This document shows, in pieces, positions 42,358-51,598 of a DNA stretch of 64,000 nucleotides. The notes under the pieces were generated by a model. The model worked only from the letters and a program-made list of their open reading frames with translations, ran no database searches and was not told the DNA's origin. Origin of the DNA: Sphingobium sp. 15-1 (GTDB lineage Bacteria; Pseudomonadota; Alphaproteobacteria; Sphingomonadales; Sphingomonadaceae). The stretch spans positions 930,001 to 994,000 of the forward strand of contig NZ_JABXJG010000002.1 in NCBI RefSeq assembly GCF_013375535.1, read 5' to 3'. Made by a program: the position numbers and the translations under genes. Each line of letters starts with the position of its first letter. Position 1 is the stretch's first letter.

Positions 42358-44532
42358 TCAGGCGGTCAGCGAGTCCGTCCGGCCTTCGCCCCGCGCCCCG
42401 CGCAAGGGCCAGGACGCGGCGCGCCGGTTCAGGGTGACGATGGCGCTGTTCTCGTTCCAGGACTGGATCAGCGCGGGGATATTCTCCGAAGGCGCCGGCC
42501 TGCTGAAATAGAAGCCCTGGGCATAGTCGCAGCCCAGCGCCTTGAGCTTGATCGACTGGTCCGCTTCCTCGACCCCCTCGGCCACGACCTTCATGTTCAA
42601 GGCGCGTCCCAGCGTGATCAGCGCCGACACGATGGCGGCGTCGCTTTCCCGCGCCGTCACGCCGCTGACAAAGGAGCGGTCGATTTTCAACGTGCTGATC
42701 GGCAAGGACCGCAAATGGGACAGGGACGCAAAGCCGGTTCCGAAATCGTCCAGCGCCAGCGGAATGTCGCAACGGTGCAGCTCGTCGATCGATCTGCGCA
42801 CGGTGTCCGATCCCGCGCCCAGGAAGACGCCCTCCGTGATCTCGATCTCGATCGAGGCGGGCTCGATCGAAAAGCGGTCCATCGTCTCGATCAGGCGCGC
42901 GGCGAAGCGTTCCCGGCGCAATTCGGCCGAAGACACGTTGATCGCGACATGCCCCAGAGGCAGGCCGCGCGCGCGCCAGGCGGCCATGTCGGCAAAGACC
43001 TGGCTGGTCATCGTCTGGCCGATCATGTCGGCTACGTCATGATCGTCGAAGGCCGCGTAGATTTCCGCCGGAGAGCGGATGGTGCCGCAACTGTCGCGCC
43101 AGCGCAGCAGCGCCTCGAACCCGACCAGCTCGCCGGTCTGCAACGACACTTTGGGCTGATAATAGCTGATGATCGTGCCGTCGCGCACGGCGGTGCGGGC
43201 CCGGTTGATCATGGCCACGCGTTCCTGCATGTCCTCCAGCAAGGATTGCTCGAACATCTGCATGCGCCCGCGCCCCAGCGACTTGGCGCGATAGAGCGCC
43301 AGGTCGGCGTGGCGGAGCAGCTCGGTCGCGACCCGCCCGTCATCGGGGAAGGCGGCGACGCCGATGCTGACCCGGCATTCGAGCGAACGGCCCGCCGCGA
43401 AGAAGGTCTCGCGGATGGTGAGGACGCGGTTGGCCAGGTCGGCAAGCTGCTGCCGGCTTTCGACATTCTCGATCAATATGGCGAATTCGTCGCCGCCCAG
43501 CCGGGCCACCACCGCATCCCCGGCGAAGATTTCCTTCAACCGCCCGGCGAAGCTCTTCAACAGCTCGTCGCCGGCATGATGCCCCATCAGGTCGTTGACG
43601 TCCTTGAAATTGTCGATGTCCAGCAGGAACACGCCGACCTTCTTGAAATTCGTCAGCGCGGCGGCCAGCGCCTTGTCCAGACAGGCATTGAACATCGCCC
43701 GGTTGGGCAGCTCCGTCAGGGAATCATGCTCGGCATTCCAGCGTATCTGCTCCTCGATCAGCACGCTTTCATGAATATCCTCGGTATAGCCGTACCATTG
43801 GATGATCCGCCCTTCCTCGTCGCGCCGGGGATAGGCCTGCGCCCGCATCCACCGATATTGGTCGTTGACCATCAGGCGCACGCGCACGTCGAAAGGTTCG
43901 CCGGTGGTGAGCGAATGGGTGATGCGCACGGTCAGCGGCCCGATGTCGTCCGGATGCGTCGCGGCAAGCCAGCCGCTGCCCTCCGCCTCCTCCCGGTCCA
44001 GGCCGGAACTTTCCAGCCAGCGGTCGGTGAAGTCGATGATCCGGCCGTCGGGGTCGGCAAGCCAGGGAAGCTGCGGATTATATTCGACGATCAGGCGCAG
44101 ATTTTCCATGCTGCGGCGGAGCCGGCCGATTTCGGCATGCTCCGTCGTGACGTCGACCATCACCAGGTCGGCGGCCGGCCGGCCCGCGGAATCGCGCCGG
44201 ACCGTCGCGGCGACCCGGATATTTTCCAGGACGCCCTTGCCATCCTCCAGCATCAGCGTCGCTTCGGCGCGCCCGGCGCGCAGCGCGGCGCGGATGAGAT
44301 GGAAGACCGGTTTGCGGAACATAGGGCGGACGCCCCGGAGCCAGCCGAACAGGAGCTGTCCATCCTCCAGGCCGAAGCGGGACAGGGTGGCGGCATCGGG
44401 GCGGCACAGCCCATCCGCATCCACCGTGCACCGCAAAACCCCCGCCGACGCCAGAATTTGCTGGTCGCCATCCATCGGGTCCTGCCTGCCTTGCAATTCA
44501 TCAGGTGACCGCGATGAAACTTGGTCCGCCAT
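42358..44532 (-). CDS. PAS-GGDEF-EAL cyclic-di-GMP signalling protein
   Basis: A 724-residue bifunctional c-di-GMP enzyme. Residues ~1-130 are a degenerate PAS-like region. A PAS/PAC domain follows at ~145-265 (NPQLPWLADPDGRIIDFTDRWLESSG). The diguanylate cyclase domain at ~270-435 has an intact RLGGDEFAI. The phosphodiesterase domain at ~450-690 has GFEALLRW, DDFGTGFASL and VAEGVEEAD. Both active sites look intact, so synthesis and breakdown are both possible. No membrane segment is seen, so it is cytoplasmic. Confidence 0.93.
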   Translation of the reverse strand: MADQVSSRSPDELQGRQDPMDGDQQILASAGVLRCTVDADGLCRPDAATLSRFGLEDGQLLFGWLRGVRPMFRKPVFHLIRAALRAGRAEATLMLEDGKGVLENIRVAATVRRDSAGRPAADLVMVDVTTEHAEIGRLRRSMENLRLIVEYNPQLPWLADPDGRIIDFTDRWLESSGLDREEAEGSGWLAATHPDDIGPLTVRITHSLTTGEPFDVRVRLMVNDQYRWMRAQAYPRRDEEGRIIQWYGYTEDIHESVLIEEQIRWNAEHDSLTELPNRAMFNACLDKALAAALTNFKKVGVFLLDIDNFKDVNDLMGHHAGDELLKSFAGRLKEIFAGDAVVARLGGDEFAILIENVESRQQLADLANRVLTIRETFFAAGRSLECRVSIGVAAFPDDGRVATELLRHADLALYRAKSLGRGRMQMFEQSLLEDMQERVAMINRARTAVRDGTIISYYQPKVSLQTGELVGFEALLRWRDSCGTIRSPAEIYAAFDDHDVADMIGQTMTSQVFADMAAWRARGLPLGHVAINVSSAELRRERFAARLIETMDRFSIEPASIEIEITEGVFLGAGSDTVRRSIDELHRCDIPLALDDFGTGFASLSHLRSLPISTLKIDRSFVSGVTARESDAAIVSALITLGRALNMKVVAEGVEEADQSIKLKALGCDYAQGFYFSRPAPSENIPALIQSWNENSAIVTLNRRAASWPLRGARGEGRTDSLTA

Positions 44533-44646
44533 TCTACTCCTGCTGTCCGGCGCCGGGGCCTTAACGATGTTTCACCATATTGCCGGCTAAGATTTGATTA
44601 ATGGCCGCCGCGACGGCCATCGCCCGCAAGTCCTTGAGCCCGACGC

Positions 44647-46821
44647 TCAAAATGCCGCAGACAGGGTGACTCCATAGGTGCGCGGCGGTCCATAGGCCGC
44701 CGTTCTGAAAACGCCCAGTCCCGACCGGTCGTCGGCATAGGTCTTATAGGTCCTGTCGGTCAGATTCTGGACCCAGGCGGCGATGTCCCACCGTCCGTGC
44801 CGCAGGCCGAGGCGGAGATTGACGAGCGTGCGCGGATCGGATTTGAAGGCGGCGGAATTGGTCGGCTCGAAATAGACGCTGGAACGATGATCCACGTCCG
44901 CCCGGGCGAAGACTGTGCCGAAGACCACCGGAACCTCATAGCTGACGGCGCCATAGCCGGTGAAATGGGGCGCCAGCACCAGGTCGTTGCCGGTGCAGTC
45001 GGTGCTGCCGCCGCCGAGCGACGCGGGCACGCCGCAATTGTCGAACGTCTTGTAATGCGCGTCGAGAATGGCGGCATTCCCCTCCAGCCGCAGCCGGGAG
45101 GAGAGTTGCAGCGACAGCTCGCCCTCCACGCCCTCCACCTGCGCCCGGCCGGCATTGGTCAGCGCCAACCCGCTGCCCAGCACCTGCGACACTTGCAACC
45201 GGTCATAATCGGTATGGAAGGCCGCTAGGTTCAGCCGCAGCCGCTTGTCCAGCGTCAGCGCCTTGAAGCCGATTTCATAGCTCGTCGCCTTTTCCGGGCT
45301 GGCGGTCAGGCCGCCGAGCGAGGAAGCGAGGTCGACATTATAGGCGGCGCTTTTGAACCCGCGGGAGAAGCGGGCATAGACATTGGCGTTCGGCACGACC
45401 TCATAGGAAATGGTTGCGCTGGGCGACAGGTCGTCGTCGGTCGAACGGCCGTCGAAAACCAGGTTGGGGAAGCCCAGAAAGCCGAAAATGCCCGTGCCGC
45501 TGGCATCATCCTGCACGAAATGGGCGCGCTTCTTCTCACTGGTGTAGCGCAACCCGGCAGACACGGAGAGGCGATCGGTCAGCGCATAGTCGAGCCGTCC
45601 GAACAGCGCGCCGCTTTCCGTCTTGACGCTGCCCCTGGTGGTCAGCATCGGCTCGCCCGGCACGCCCAGGCTGGCGCCCAGCGCCAGGCCCCGGTCGGTG
45701 TGCACCATCTGGTCGAAATAATAGGCGCCCAACAGATAGCGCAACTTGCCGGTCTCGCCGGCCAGCCGCAATTCCTGGCTGAAGAAATGCGAATCGTCGC
45801 TGAAATTATCGGCCGCGACGAAATCGACCTGCTCCTGATCGTCGTCCAGCGACGCCTTGTAGGAGGAATCGCGATAGGCGGTGATGGAGGTGAGCGTGAT
45901 CGCGTCCGACACCCATTCCGCCGTCAACGAAATGCCCTGGCTGTCGCGGTGGAGCCGGTTCGGCCGGTTGTTGTTGATGTGCAGCGGCTGTCTGGACGGG
46001 AAGTCCGCCGGATAGCCGGCCAGCGCGTCCGCCTGGAAGAAGGCGGGCGTGCCCCGATCGCGCAACCCTTCCCAGCGGGCGATGAAGGACAGTTGATCGG
46101 TCGGCGCAAATTTGGCCGACAAGCGCCAGGTCAAAAGGTCGGTCGACCCGGCATCCTTGCCCCCGGAGAGATGCTTGTAGAAACCATCCTGCCGCGCATA
46201 GGCGACCGCGCCGCGCACCGACCATTGGTCGTTGAGGCGCGTGCCCACCACCGCCTCGCCCCGGCGGTAATCATAATTGCCCATGTCCAGCCGGACAGAG
46301 GCCCCCGGATCGGCATCGGGCTGCTTCGTCTGGACGTTGACGACGCCGGCGATGGTGTTCTTGCCATATTCGGTGCCCTGCGGCCCGCGCGCGATCTCCA
46401 CCCGGTCGACGTCGAGCAGATGCTGGACGAAATTTTCCGGCCGGCCGATATAGACGCCGTCCACATAGATGCCGACGCCGGTTTCCAGGCCGATATTGCG
46501 GACCAGCGTGGAAATCCCGCGAATCGAGATCTGGCCCTGCAACTGGCCCGCGATGCCGCCGCTGATGTCGACATTGGGCGCCATGCGCGTCAGGTCGGTG
46601 ATGGTCTGCAAGCCTGCCGCGACGATGGTGTCGCCCGAAATGCTGGTAACGGCCAGCGGCGCCTTCAGCAACGGTTCCGGCACCTTGCGCGCCGTCACGG
46701 TGATGTCGGCGGCCGAATCCCCTTCGTCCTGCGCCCAAGCGGCGCCGGAAGACGCCATTCCCATCATCGCAGACGCCAGAAGTGCCCACTTCCAGCGCCG
46801 CCTGTAACCCTTATTAGCCAT
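44647..46821 (-). CDS. TonB-dependent outer-membrane receptor
   Basis: A 724-residue receptor with signal peptide ending SSGAAWAQ, plug domain (DITVTARKVPEPLLKAPLAVT, ISIRGISTLVRNIG, ARGPQGTEYGKNTIAG) and a barrel ending RTYGVTLSAAF. It belongs to the sphingomonad iron-complex/unknown-ligand group but is distinct from the two paralogues further left. It is divergent from the LuxR-HTH gene that starts the signal locus at 47071, so it could be co-regulated with, or take up, that signal; this is inference from position. Confidence 0.9.
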   Translation of the reverse strand: MANKGYRRRWKWALLASAMMGMASSGAAWAQDEGDSAADITVTARKVPEPLLKAPLAVTSISGDTIVAAGLQTITDLTRMAPNVDISGGIAGQLQGQISIRGISTLVRNIGLETGVGIYVDGVYIGRPENFVQHLLDVDRVEIARGPQGTEYGKNTIAGVVNVQTKQPDADPGASVRLDMGNYDYRRGEAVVGTRLNDQWSVRGAVAYARQDGFYKHLSGGKDAGSTDLLTWRLSAKFAPTDQLSFIARWEGLRDRGTPAFFQADALAGYPADFPSRQPLHINNNRPNRLHRDSQGISLTAEWVSDAITLTSITAYRDSSYKASLDDDQEQVDFVAADNFSDDSHFFSQELRLAGETGKLRYLLGAYYFDQMVHTDRGLALGASLGVPGEPMLTTRGSVKTESGALFGRLDYALTDRLSVSAGLRYTSEKKRAHFVQDDASGTGIFGFLGFPNLVFDGRSTDDDLSPSATISYEVVPNANVYARFSRGFKSAAYNVDLASSLGGLTASPEKATSYEIGFKALTLDKRLRLNLAAFHTDYDRLQVSQVLGSGLALTNAGRAQVEGVEGELSLQLSSRLRLEGNAAILDAHYKTFDNCGVPASLGGGSTDCTGNDLVLAPHFTGYGAVSYEVPVVFGTVFARADVDHRSSVYFEPTNSAAFKSDPRTLVNLRLGLRHGRWDIAAWVQNLTDRTYKTYADDRSGLGVFRTAAYGPPRTYGVTLSAAF

Positions 46822-47070
46822 GACCCTTGAACCCGTTATCTTTTGTCGGTCCGCCCTCTCTAGGCGCGCTTGGTAAACCGGTGGTTAAACCCTTGGAGAT
46901 TCCGGCTCCGGATCGGACGAGCTTGGCGCGCCGGTCGTAACGGCGCCGGTTCGACCGCCCCGGCGAAGCGTCGTCTTGCCGCAAAGAAGAGGTAGGGCGC
47001 GCAAGCCACTGCTTAACCGCCTTTTAAGACCTGCGCGGCATGACGGCAGGCAGTTGCCGCGTGAGGAACC

Positions 47071-47619
47071 ATGAGCGAATATATCCCCAGCACACAGCTT
47101 CGCGCCGGAAGTTCGACCACCGCGGCCGATTTCATTGCGGGCGTCGACACCACGCTCACCATCGACAGCCTGGTGACGCGCTTCAGCCAGGCACTTGGCC
47201 TGCAGGCCGCCAGCCACGCCTGTTATGCGGTCGAGGGCGAAACCCGCCGCTTCCTCTTCGGGGAAACCGGTTGGTCCGGCCCGGTCGCGCAGCCGGAAAA
47301 GCTGCCGCACCTCTGCTTTCCCATCATCGGCTGGGACGAGAAGCCATATGAGGTCGAAATCCGGCTGTTGACCGCGCTGGAAAGCCGGGAAGAGCGCGCC
47401 AACCTGCACGCCATGGCCACGCTGTACCTGTGCCGGGGCATCGCCCTGCTCGACGCGCAGGACGATCTGGCCGACGCATCCCTGACCGAGACCGAGCTTT
47501 TCTGCCTGGATCAGCGGCGGGCGGGATGGTGCGATCTGGACATTGCGGAGGCGCTGGACCGGTCCGTCCAGGCGGTGAAAGTCCATATCCAGCGCGCCCA
47601 GCGCAAGCAGGCGGCCTAA
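47071..47619 (+). CDS. LuxR-type HTH regulator, short, with non-canonical sensor domain
   Basis: A 182-residue protein. The C-terminal ~45 residues are a GerE/LuxR HTH (LTETELFCLDQRRAGWCDLDIAEALDRSVQAVKVHIQRAQRK). The first ~130 residues are roughly sized like a small sensor domain but lack the W..Y..DP pattern of classical autoinducer-binding domains. Canonical LuxR proteins are ~240 residues. AGGA precedes the ATG. It lies 113 bases before a luxI-family gene on the same strand, the usual luxR-luxI arrangement. What it senses is unknown; it could be the product of the adjacent operon. Confidence 0.75.
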   Translation: MSEYIPSTQLRAGSSTTAADFIAGVDTTLTIDSLVTRFSQALGLQAASHACYAVEGETRRFLFGETGWSGPVAQPEKLPHLCFPIIGWDEKPYEVEIRLLTALESREERANLHAMATLYLCRGIALLDAQDDLADASLTETELFCLDQRRAGWCDLDIAEALDRSVQAVKVHIQRAQRKQAA

Positions 47620-47691
47620 GCCCCCTTTACCGATTGGATTTTTTGCCGGGCGGATGGATTTCACCCCGCAACTTTCCGATGACCGCCCCGG

Positions 47692-47697
47692 TATAAT
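47692..47697 (+). promoter_or_regulatory. Candidate -10 box of the luxI-family operon
   Basis: A perfect TATAAT lies 36 bases before the luxI-family start in an otherwise GC-rich spacer. No convincing -35 is found at 16-18 bases, which would fit an activator-dependent promoter. No clear lux-box palindrome was recognised in 47620-47732. Confidence 0.4.
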
Positions 47698-47732
47698 ATG
47701 CTAAAGGCGCTGCCGCTGCATGCGGGAGACGA

Positions 47733-48530
47733 ATGAACTTGATTCATCTGATTTCGAAGAACAATTCCGCACTTTACCAGGACGAGATCAGAGATTTGCA
47801 CCAAGCCCGCGCGGAGGTGTTCGTCAACCAGCTTGGCTGGGATCTCAGGGTCAAGGACGGGTTGGAATATGATGAATATGATGATGCGCGCGCGAGCAAC
47901 ATCATAGGGTTTTCGACCGAGAACCGGGTCGTCATGGGGCTGCGTTTCCGCCCCACCGACGATTGCTCCATGCTGCTCGACCATTTTTCGCACGTCCTGC
48001 CGGCTGGAATCCGCCCGATCGACGATGGGCGCACCTGGGAACTGAGCCGGGGCTTTTGCATTGAACGGGGCATGCGCCGCCACAATCTGCGACGGAAGGC
48101 CGCGTGCATGATCGCGCCGCTGGAACTGGCCCTAGAGGCGGGGATCGACCGTTGCGTCGGCTTTACCGACGTGCGCATGCTCAGCTTTTGTTACGGCGTC
48201 GGCTGGAAGCTGACCCTGCTTGGCTCCGCGATGGATTATGGCCAGGGGGAAGCGGTCGCCTATGAGGTGGAGGTGTCGCAGGCCGCGCTGGACGAGATGC
48301 GGCAGATGTGGGGCCTGCCCAGGCCGTCGCACATCACCGTCGAAGACCTCCTGCCGGGGGAGGAGAATGTGCATGTCGCGGCGGTCCGGCTGACCCGCGA
48401 AAATCCGGAACTGCAAAAGATCGCCGCCCAGCCGGAGGTCGGTTCCGTCACACATCCGCCCGCGACGACCGGGGCGGAGGTTTATTATGGCAGATTCGGG
48501 ACAACCCGACAGGCTGCAGGGGGGCTTTGA
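47733..48530 (+). CDS. LuxI-family autoinducer (acyl-homoserine lactone) synthase homologue
   Basis: A 265-residue protein. All eight positions invariant in LuxI enzymes are present: Arg26 and Phe30 (ARAEVF), Trp36 (LGWDL), Asp47 and Asp50 (EYDEYD), Arg71 (GLRFRPT), Glu103 and Arg106 (WELSRGF). LuxI enzymes join the acyl chain of acyl-ACP (or acyl-CoA) to SAM and lactonise it. This one is about 50 residues longer than usual at the C-terminus. GGGAG precedes the ATG. Its stop overlaps the start of an ACP gene (ATGA), so it probably uses that dedicated carrier. The acyl group cannot be read from sequence. Confidence 0.85.
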   Translation: MNLIHLISKNNSALYQDEIRDLHQARAEVFVNQLGWDLRVKDGLEYDEYDDARASNIIGFSTENRVVMGLRFRPTDDCSMLLDHFSHVLPAGIRPIDDGRTWELSRGFCIERGMRRHNLRRKAACMIAPLELALEAGIDRCVGFTDVRMLSFCYGVGWKLTLLGSAMDYGQGEAVAYEVEVSQAALDEMRQMWGLPRPSHITVEDLLPGEENVHVAAVRLTRENPELQKIAAQPEVGSVTHPPATTGAEVYYGRFGTTRQAAGGL

Positions 48531-48838
48531 TGAATTCCGACCTTATTCGACAGGCGACAGCAGAGGAGATCGAAGCGTGGATCGTGGCGCAGATCGCGGA
48601 CATCGTGAATGTGGCGCCCGGCGCGGTGTCCGCCGACGCGCCGTTCGACAGTTTCGGCATTGATTCCGCCAAGGCGATTTCGCTGATGGTGGAGCTGGAG
48701 AACTGGCTGAACCTGCCTGACGAACTGCCGCTGGAACTGCTGTTCGAGGCGGAGGCGATCCGCGACGCGGCCACCGGCATCGCCGCCGCAGTCGAAGAGA
48801 TGGCGGCGCGGCAGGCTCAGGACTCCGCCGCGCAATGA
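48530..48838 (+). CDS. Dedicated acyl carrier protein
   Basis: A 102-residue acyl carrier protein: four-helix pattern with the phosphopantetheine attachment Ser46 in SFGIDSAKAISLMVELEN (DSA instead of the usual DSL) and an acidic helix II/III. It is longer than housekeeping AcpP (~78) and resembles stand-alone carriers of FAAL-linked pathways. It overlaps luxI by ATGA at its 5' end and the methyltransferase by ATGA at its 3' end, so the three are translationally coupled. It should accept an acyl group from the FAAL gene downstream. Confidence 0.88.
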   Translation: MNSDLIRQATAEEIEAWIVAQIADIVNVAPGAVSADAPFDSFGIDSAKAISLMVELENWLNLPDELPLELLFEAEAIRDAATGIAAAVEEMAARQAQDSAAQ

Positions 48839-49701
48839 TGCAGGACGAACAGATCGAATTTGGCGGCTCGGCCGCCGCCATCCGCCACCATTATGATGTC
48901 GGCAACGACTTCTATTCGGCCTGGCTGGACCCCAGCATGACCTATTCCAGCGCGATGTGGGACGGACTGCCCAAGGATGCCCCGCTGGAGGAGGCGCAGC
49001 AGCGCAAGCTGGACTATCACGCCGAATCCGTCGGCGCGGGCAGCGGCATGCGCATATTGGACGTCGGCTGCGGCTGGGGCGGCATGATGCGCAACCTGCG
49101 CAACAAGCATGGCGTCGCTGAATGCGTCGGGCTGACGCTCAGCGAGGAACAGCTCGCCTATATCGAGCGGTTGGGCGATCCCGGCATCGGCGCGGTCCTG
49201 TCCAACTGGCATGATTATCGCCCCGACAGGCCGTTCGACGCGATCATTTCCGTCGGCGCCTTCGAGCATTTCGCCCATCCGCAACAGAGCGTGGACGAAC
49301 GCCGCGGGGTGTATCGCGAATTCTTCCAGGCCTGCCGCGACTGGACCGCGGGCAAGGGGCGGCTGTCGCTGCAGACCATCGCCTATGGCAAGATGTCGCC
49401 GGAGGACGCCAATCCCTTCATCTCCAACGAAATCTTCCCAGCGGCGGAGCTGCCGACGCTGGAGGACATCGTGGTCGCGGCCAAGGGGCTGTTCCGGATC
49501 GAAAGGCTGCGCGACGACGGGCTGGACTATGCGCGCACCTGCGAAATGTGGAGCAACAGGCTGCGCGGCGCGGTGCGGAGCGGCGTGGTCGATCCGGACA
49601 TCCATCCGGTCGAGAAATATTCCCGTTATCTGCGCATGTCGGCCGCCGGTTTCCGCATGCGCAAGATCGGATTGCTTCGAATAGCCCTAGCGGCGGAATG
49701 A
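48835..49701 (+). CDS. Cyclopropane-fatty-acyl-phospholipid synthase family methyltransferase
   Basis: A 288-residue SAM-dependent methyltransferase of the CFA/mycolic-acid cyclopropane synthase type. It has IRHHYDVGNDFYSAWLDPSMTYSSAMW, the SAM motif ILDVGCGWGGMM, VGLTLSEEQLAY, and EIFPAAELPTLEDIV with DYARTCEMW near the end. Its length fits the ~290-residue mycobacterial CmaA/MmaA group, not the longer E. coli Cfa. In this coupled operon it may methylate or cyclopropanate the ACP-bound acyl chain; use of phospholipids is the alternative. Confidence 0.88.
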   Translation: MMQDEQIEFGGSAAAIRHHYDVGNDFYSAWLDPSMTYSSAMWDGLPKDAPLEEAQQRKLDYHAESVGAGSGMRILDVGCGWGGMMRNLRNKHGVAECVGLTLSEEQLAYIERLGDPGIGAVLSNWHDYRPDRPFDAIISVGAFEHFAHPQQSVDERRGVYREFFQACRDWTAGKGRLSLQTIAYGKMSPEDANPFISNEIFPAAELPTLEDIVVAAKGLFRIERLRDDGLDYARTCEMWSNRLRGAVRSGVVDPDIHPVEKYSRYLRMSAAGFRMRKIGLLRIALAAE

Positions 49702-49725
49702 TAAATCGTCGGGTTCGCAAAAACT

Positions 49726-51486
49726 ATGCAGATAGACTTTAGTCGATCGATAATCGACATTGTCCTGGACCATGAAAACCGCGTTCCGGATCGGCCCGCG
49801 CTGATATTCGACATGGGCGAAGGGCCGCAGGACAGCCTGAGCTATGCGCAGATGGCGGCGCGGGTCAGGGAGCTTGCGGGCGCCCTGTCGGCCAGGGGCC
49901 TGGCCGGTCGCCGGATCGCGCTGCTCTTTTCGGCGGGGACCGATTTCGCGCTCGCGCTGCTGGCCTGCCTCGCGGTGGGCGGGGTCGCCATCCCGCTGGC
50001 GCCGGTCGGGCGGCGGCGGGCAAGGCTTCAGAATATCCTGACCATGCTGGGCGACATCAGGCCCGATTGCGTGATGCTAGACGACGGCATGGCGGGCCAG
50101 TTCGGGCAGGAGCTGTCCGCCGCGCTCTCCGGCGCCATGAACTATTTGGAATTTTCCACCCTGGCCGGGGAGTCGCATCCCTTCACGCCGCTGCGGCTGG
50201 CCCCGGATCGGCTGGCCGTGCTCCAGTTCACGTCCGGCACCACGTCGAACCCCAAGGGGGTGATGATCACCCACGGCAACATCGTCGCCAATGAGACGAT
50301 GATCAAGGCCGCCTTCGGCCATGACCGGGATTCCCATTTCGTCGGCTGGGTGCCGCATTATCACGACCAGGGGCTGTTCGGGAACATATTGCAGCCGCTG
50401 TTCCTGGGCTCGACCTGCGTGATCACCTCGCCCGCCGCGTTCATCAACAGGCCTATGTCCTGGCTGCACCTGATTTCCCGCTATCGCGCCCATACCAGCG
50501 GCGGTCCGAATTTCGGATATGACCTGTGCGTCGATTATGCGATGCGCCGGGGCATGCCGGAACTGGACCTGTCGAGTTGGCGGGTCGCGTTCAACGGCGC
50601 GGAGCGGGTGCGGCCCAGCACGCTCGACCGCTTTGCCGAATGCTTTGCCGGTGCGGGTTTCGACAGGCGCGCCTTCCTCCCCTGCTATGGGCTGGCGGAA
50701 TCGACCCTGGTGACCATCGCCGTGCCGCCCCAAAGCGAGCCTGTCGTCAGGACTTATGACAGCCGCGCCCTGGCCGCCGGGCGGGCGGAGGAAAGCGCCG
50801 AGGGGCTGGATCTCGCCTGCTGCGGCCCGGCCATGGCGGGCGGCGATGCCCGGATCGTCGACCCCGAGACGGGCGCGCCGCTGCCCGACGGCGCGGTGGG
50901 CGAAATCTGGCTGCGCGGTCCGCATATCGCGGCGGGTTATATCGACAATCCAGCGGCGACCGAGGCGACCTTCGGCGGGCGGCTGGACGAGGGCGGACCG
51001 TTCCTTCGGACCGGCGACCTTGGCTTTTCCACGCCTGAGGGCTTTTTCATCGTCAGCCGCCTCAAGGACGTCATCATCGTGCGCGGCCGCAATTATGCGC
51101 CCAGCGATGTCGAGCATATCTGGTCGGAAATCTCCGGAACCGTCGGGCAGGCGAGCGCCGCCGCCGTGGAAGTGGAGGTCGACGGCGTGCAGCATATCGC
51201 CCTGATCGCGGAGATGAAGCGCGACGAGGCCCGCGCCCTGTCCGACGAGAGCCTTCAGGAAACCGCCGGGAAATTGCGCGCCATCGCCATGGAGCGGCTG
51301 GAACTGGGCATCACCGATCTGGTGATAGTGCCCGCCAGCGCGATTCCCCGCACGACCAGCGGCAAGGTGCAGCGGAAACAGGCCGGCAAGATGCTGATGG
51401 ACGGGGAATTGACCATCCTCGGCATGGCCGGTCCCTTGGCGCACGCCTTCCAGCCTGTCCGGCACAAGGCCTCGGCCAGAGGGTGA
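49726..51486 (+). CDS. Fatty-acyl-AMP ligase (FAAL)
   Basis: A 586-residue ANL-superfamily adenylating enzyme with FAAL-specific signatures: LQFTSGTTSNPKGVMITHGN, WVPHYHDQGLFGNILQPL, SGGPNFGYDLCVDYA, NGAERVRPSTL, FLPCYGLAEST, and RLKDVIIVRGRNYAPSDVE. The catalytic Lys is in RTTSGKVQRK. FAALs activate fatty acids as acyl-AMP and pass them to an ACP rather than CoA. It starts 24 bases after the methyltransferase; the ribosome-binding site is weak. Its natural partner is the ACP at 48530. Confidence 0.92.
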   Translation: MQIDFSRSIIDIVLDHENRVPDRPALIFDMGEGPQDSLSYAQMAARVRELAGALSARGLAGRRIALLFSAGTDFALALLACLAVGGVAIPLAPVGRRRARLQNILTMLGDIRPDCVMLDDGMAGQFGQELSAALSGAMNYLEFSTLAGESHPFTPLRLAPDRLAVLQFTSGTTSNPKGVMITHGNIVANETMIKAAFGHDRDSHFVGWVPHYHDQGLFGNILQPLFLGSTCVITSPAAFINRPMSWLHLISRYRAHTSGGPNFGYDLCVDYAMRRGMPELDLSSWRVAFNGAERVRPSTLDRFAECFAGAGFDRRAFLPCYGLAESTLVTIAVPPQSEPVVRTYDSRALAAGRAEESAEGLDLACCGPAMAGGDARIVDPETGAPLPDGAVGEIWLRGPHIAAGYIDNPAATEATFGGRLDEGGPFLRTGDLGFSTPEGFFIVSRLKDVIIVRGRNYAPSDVEHIWSEISGTVGQASAAAVEVEVDGVQHIALIAEMKRDEARALSDESLQETAGKLRAIAMERLELGITDLVIVPASAIPRTTSGKVQRKQAGKMLMDGELTILGMAGPLAHAFQPVRHKASARG

Positions 51487-51598
51487 ACGTCGATCGCCGG
51501 ATGCCGGACTCGTTCCTTGCTGACCGGCCCTTGGAAGCGTAAACTCGCGTCCGACCTGAACGGCCCGACCAACTGCACCAAGCGGAGAGGATGGCCCG

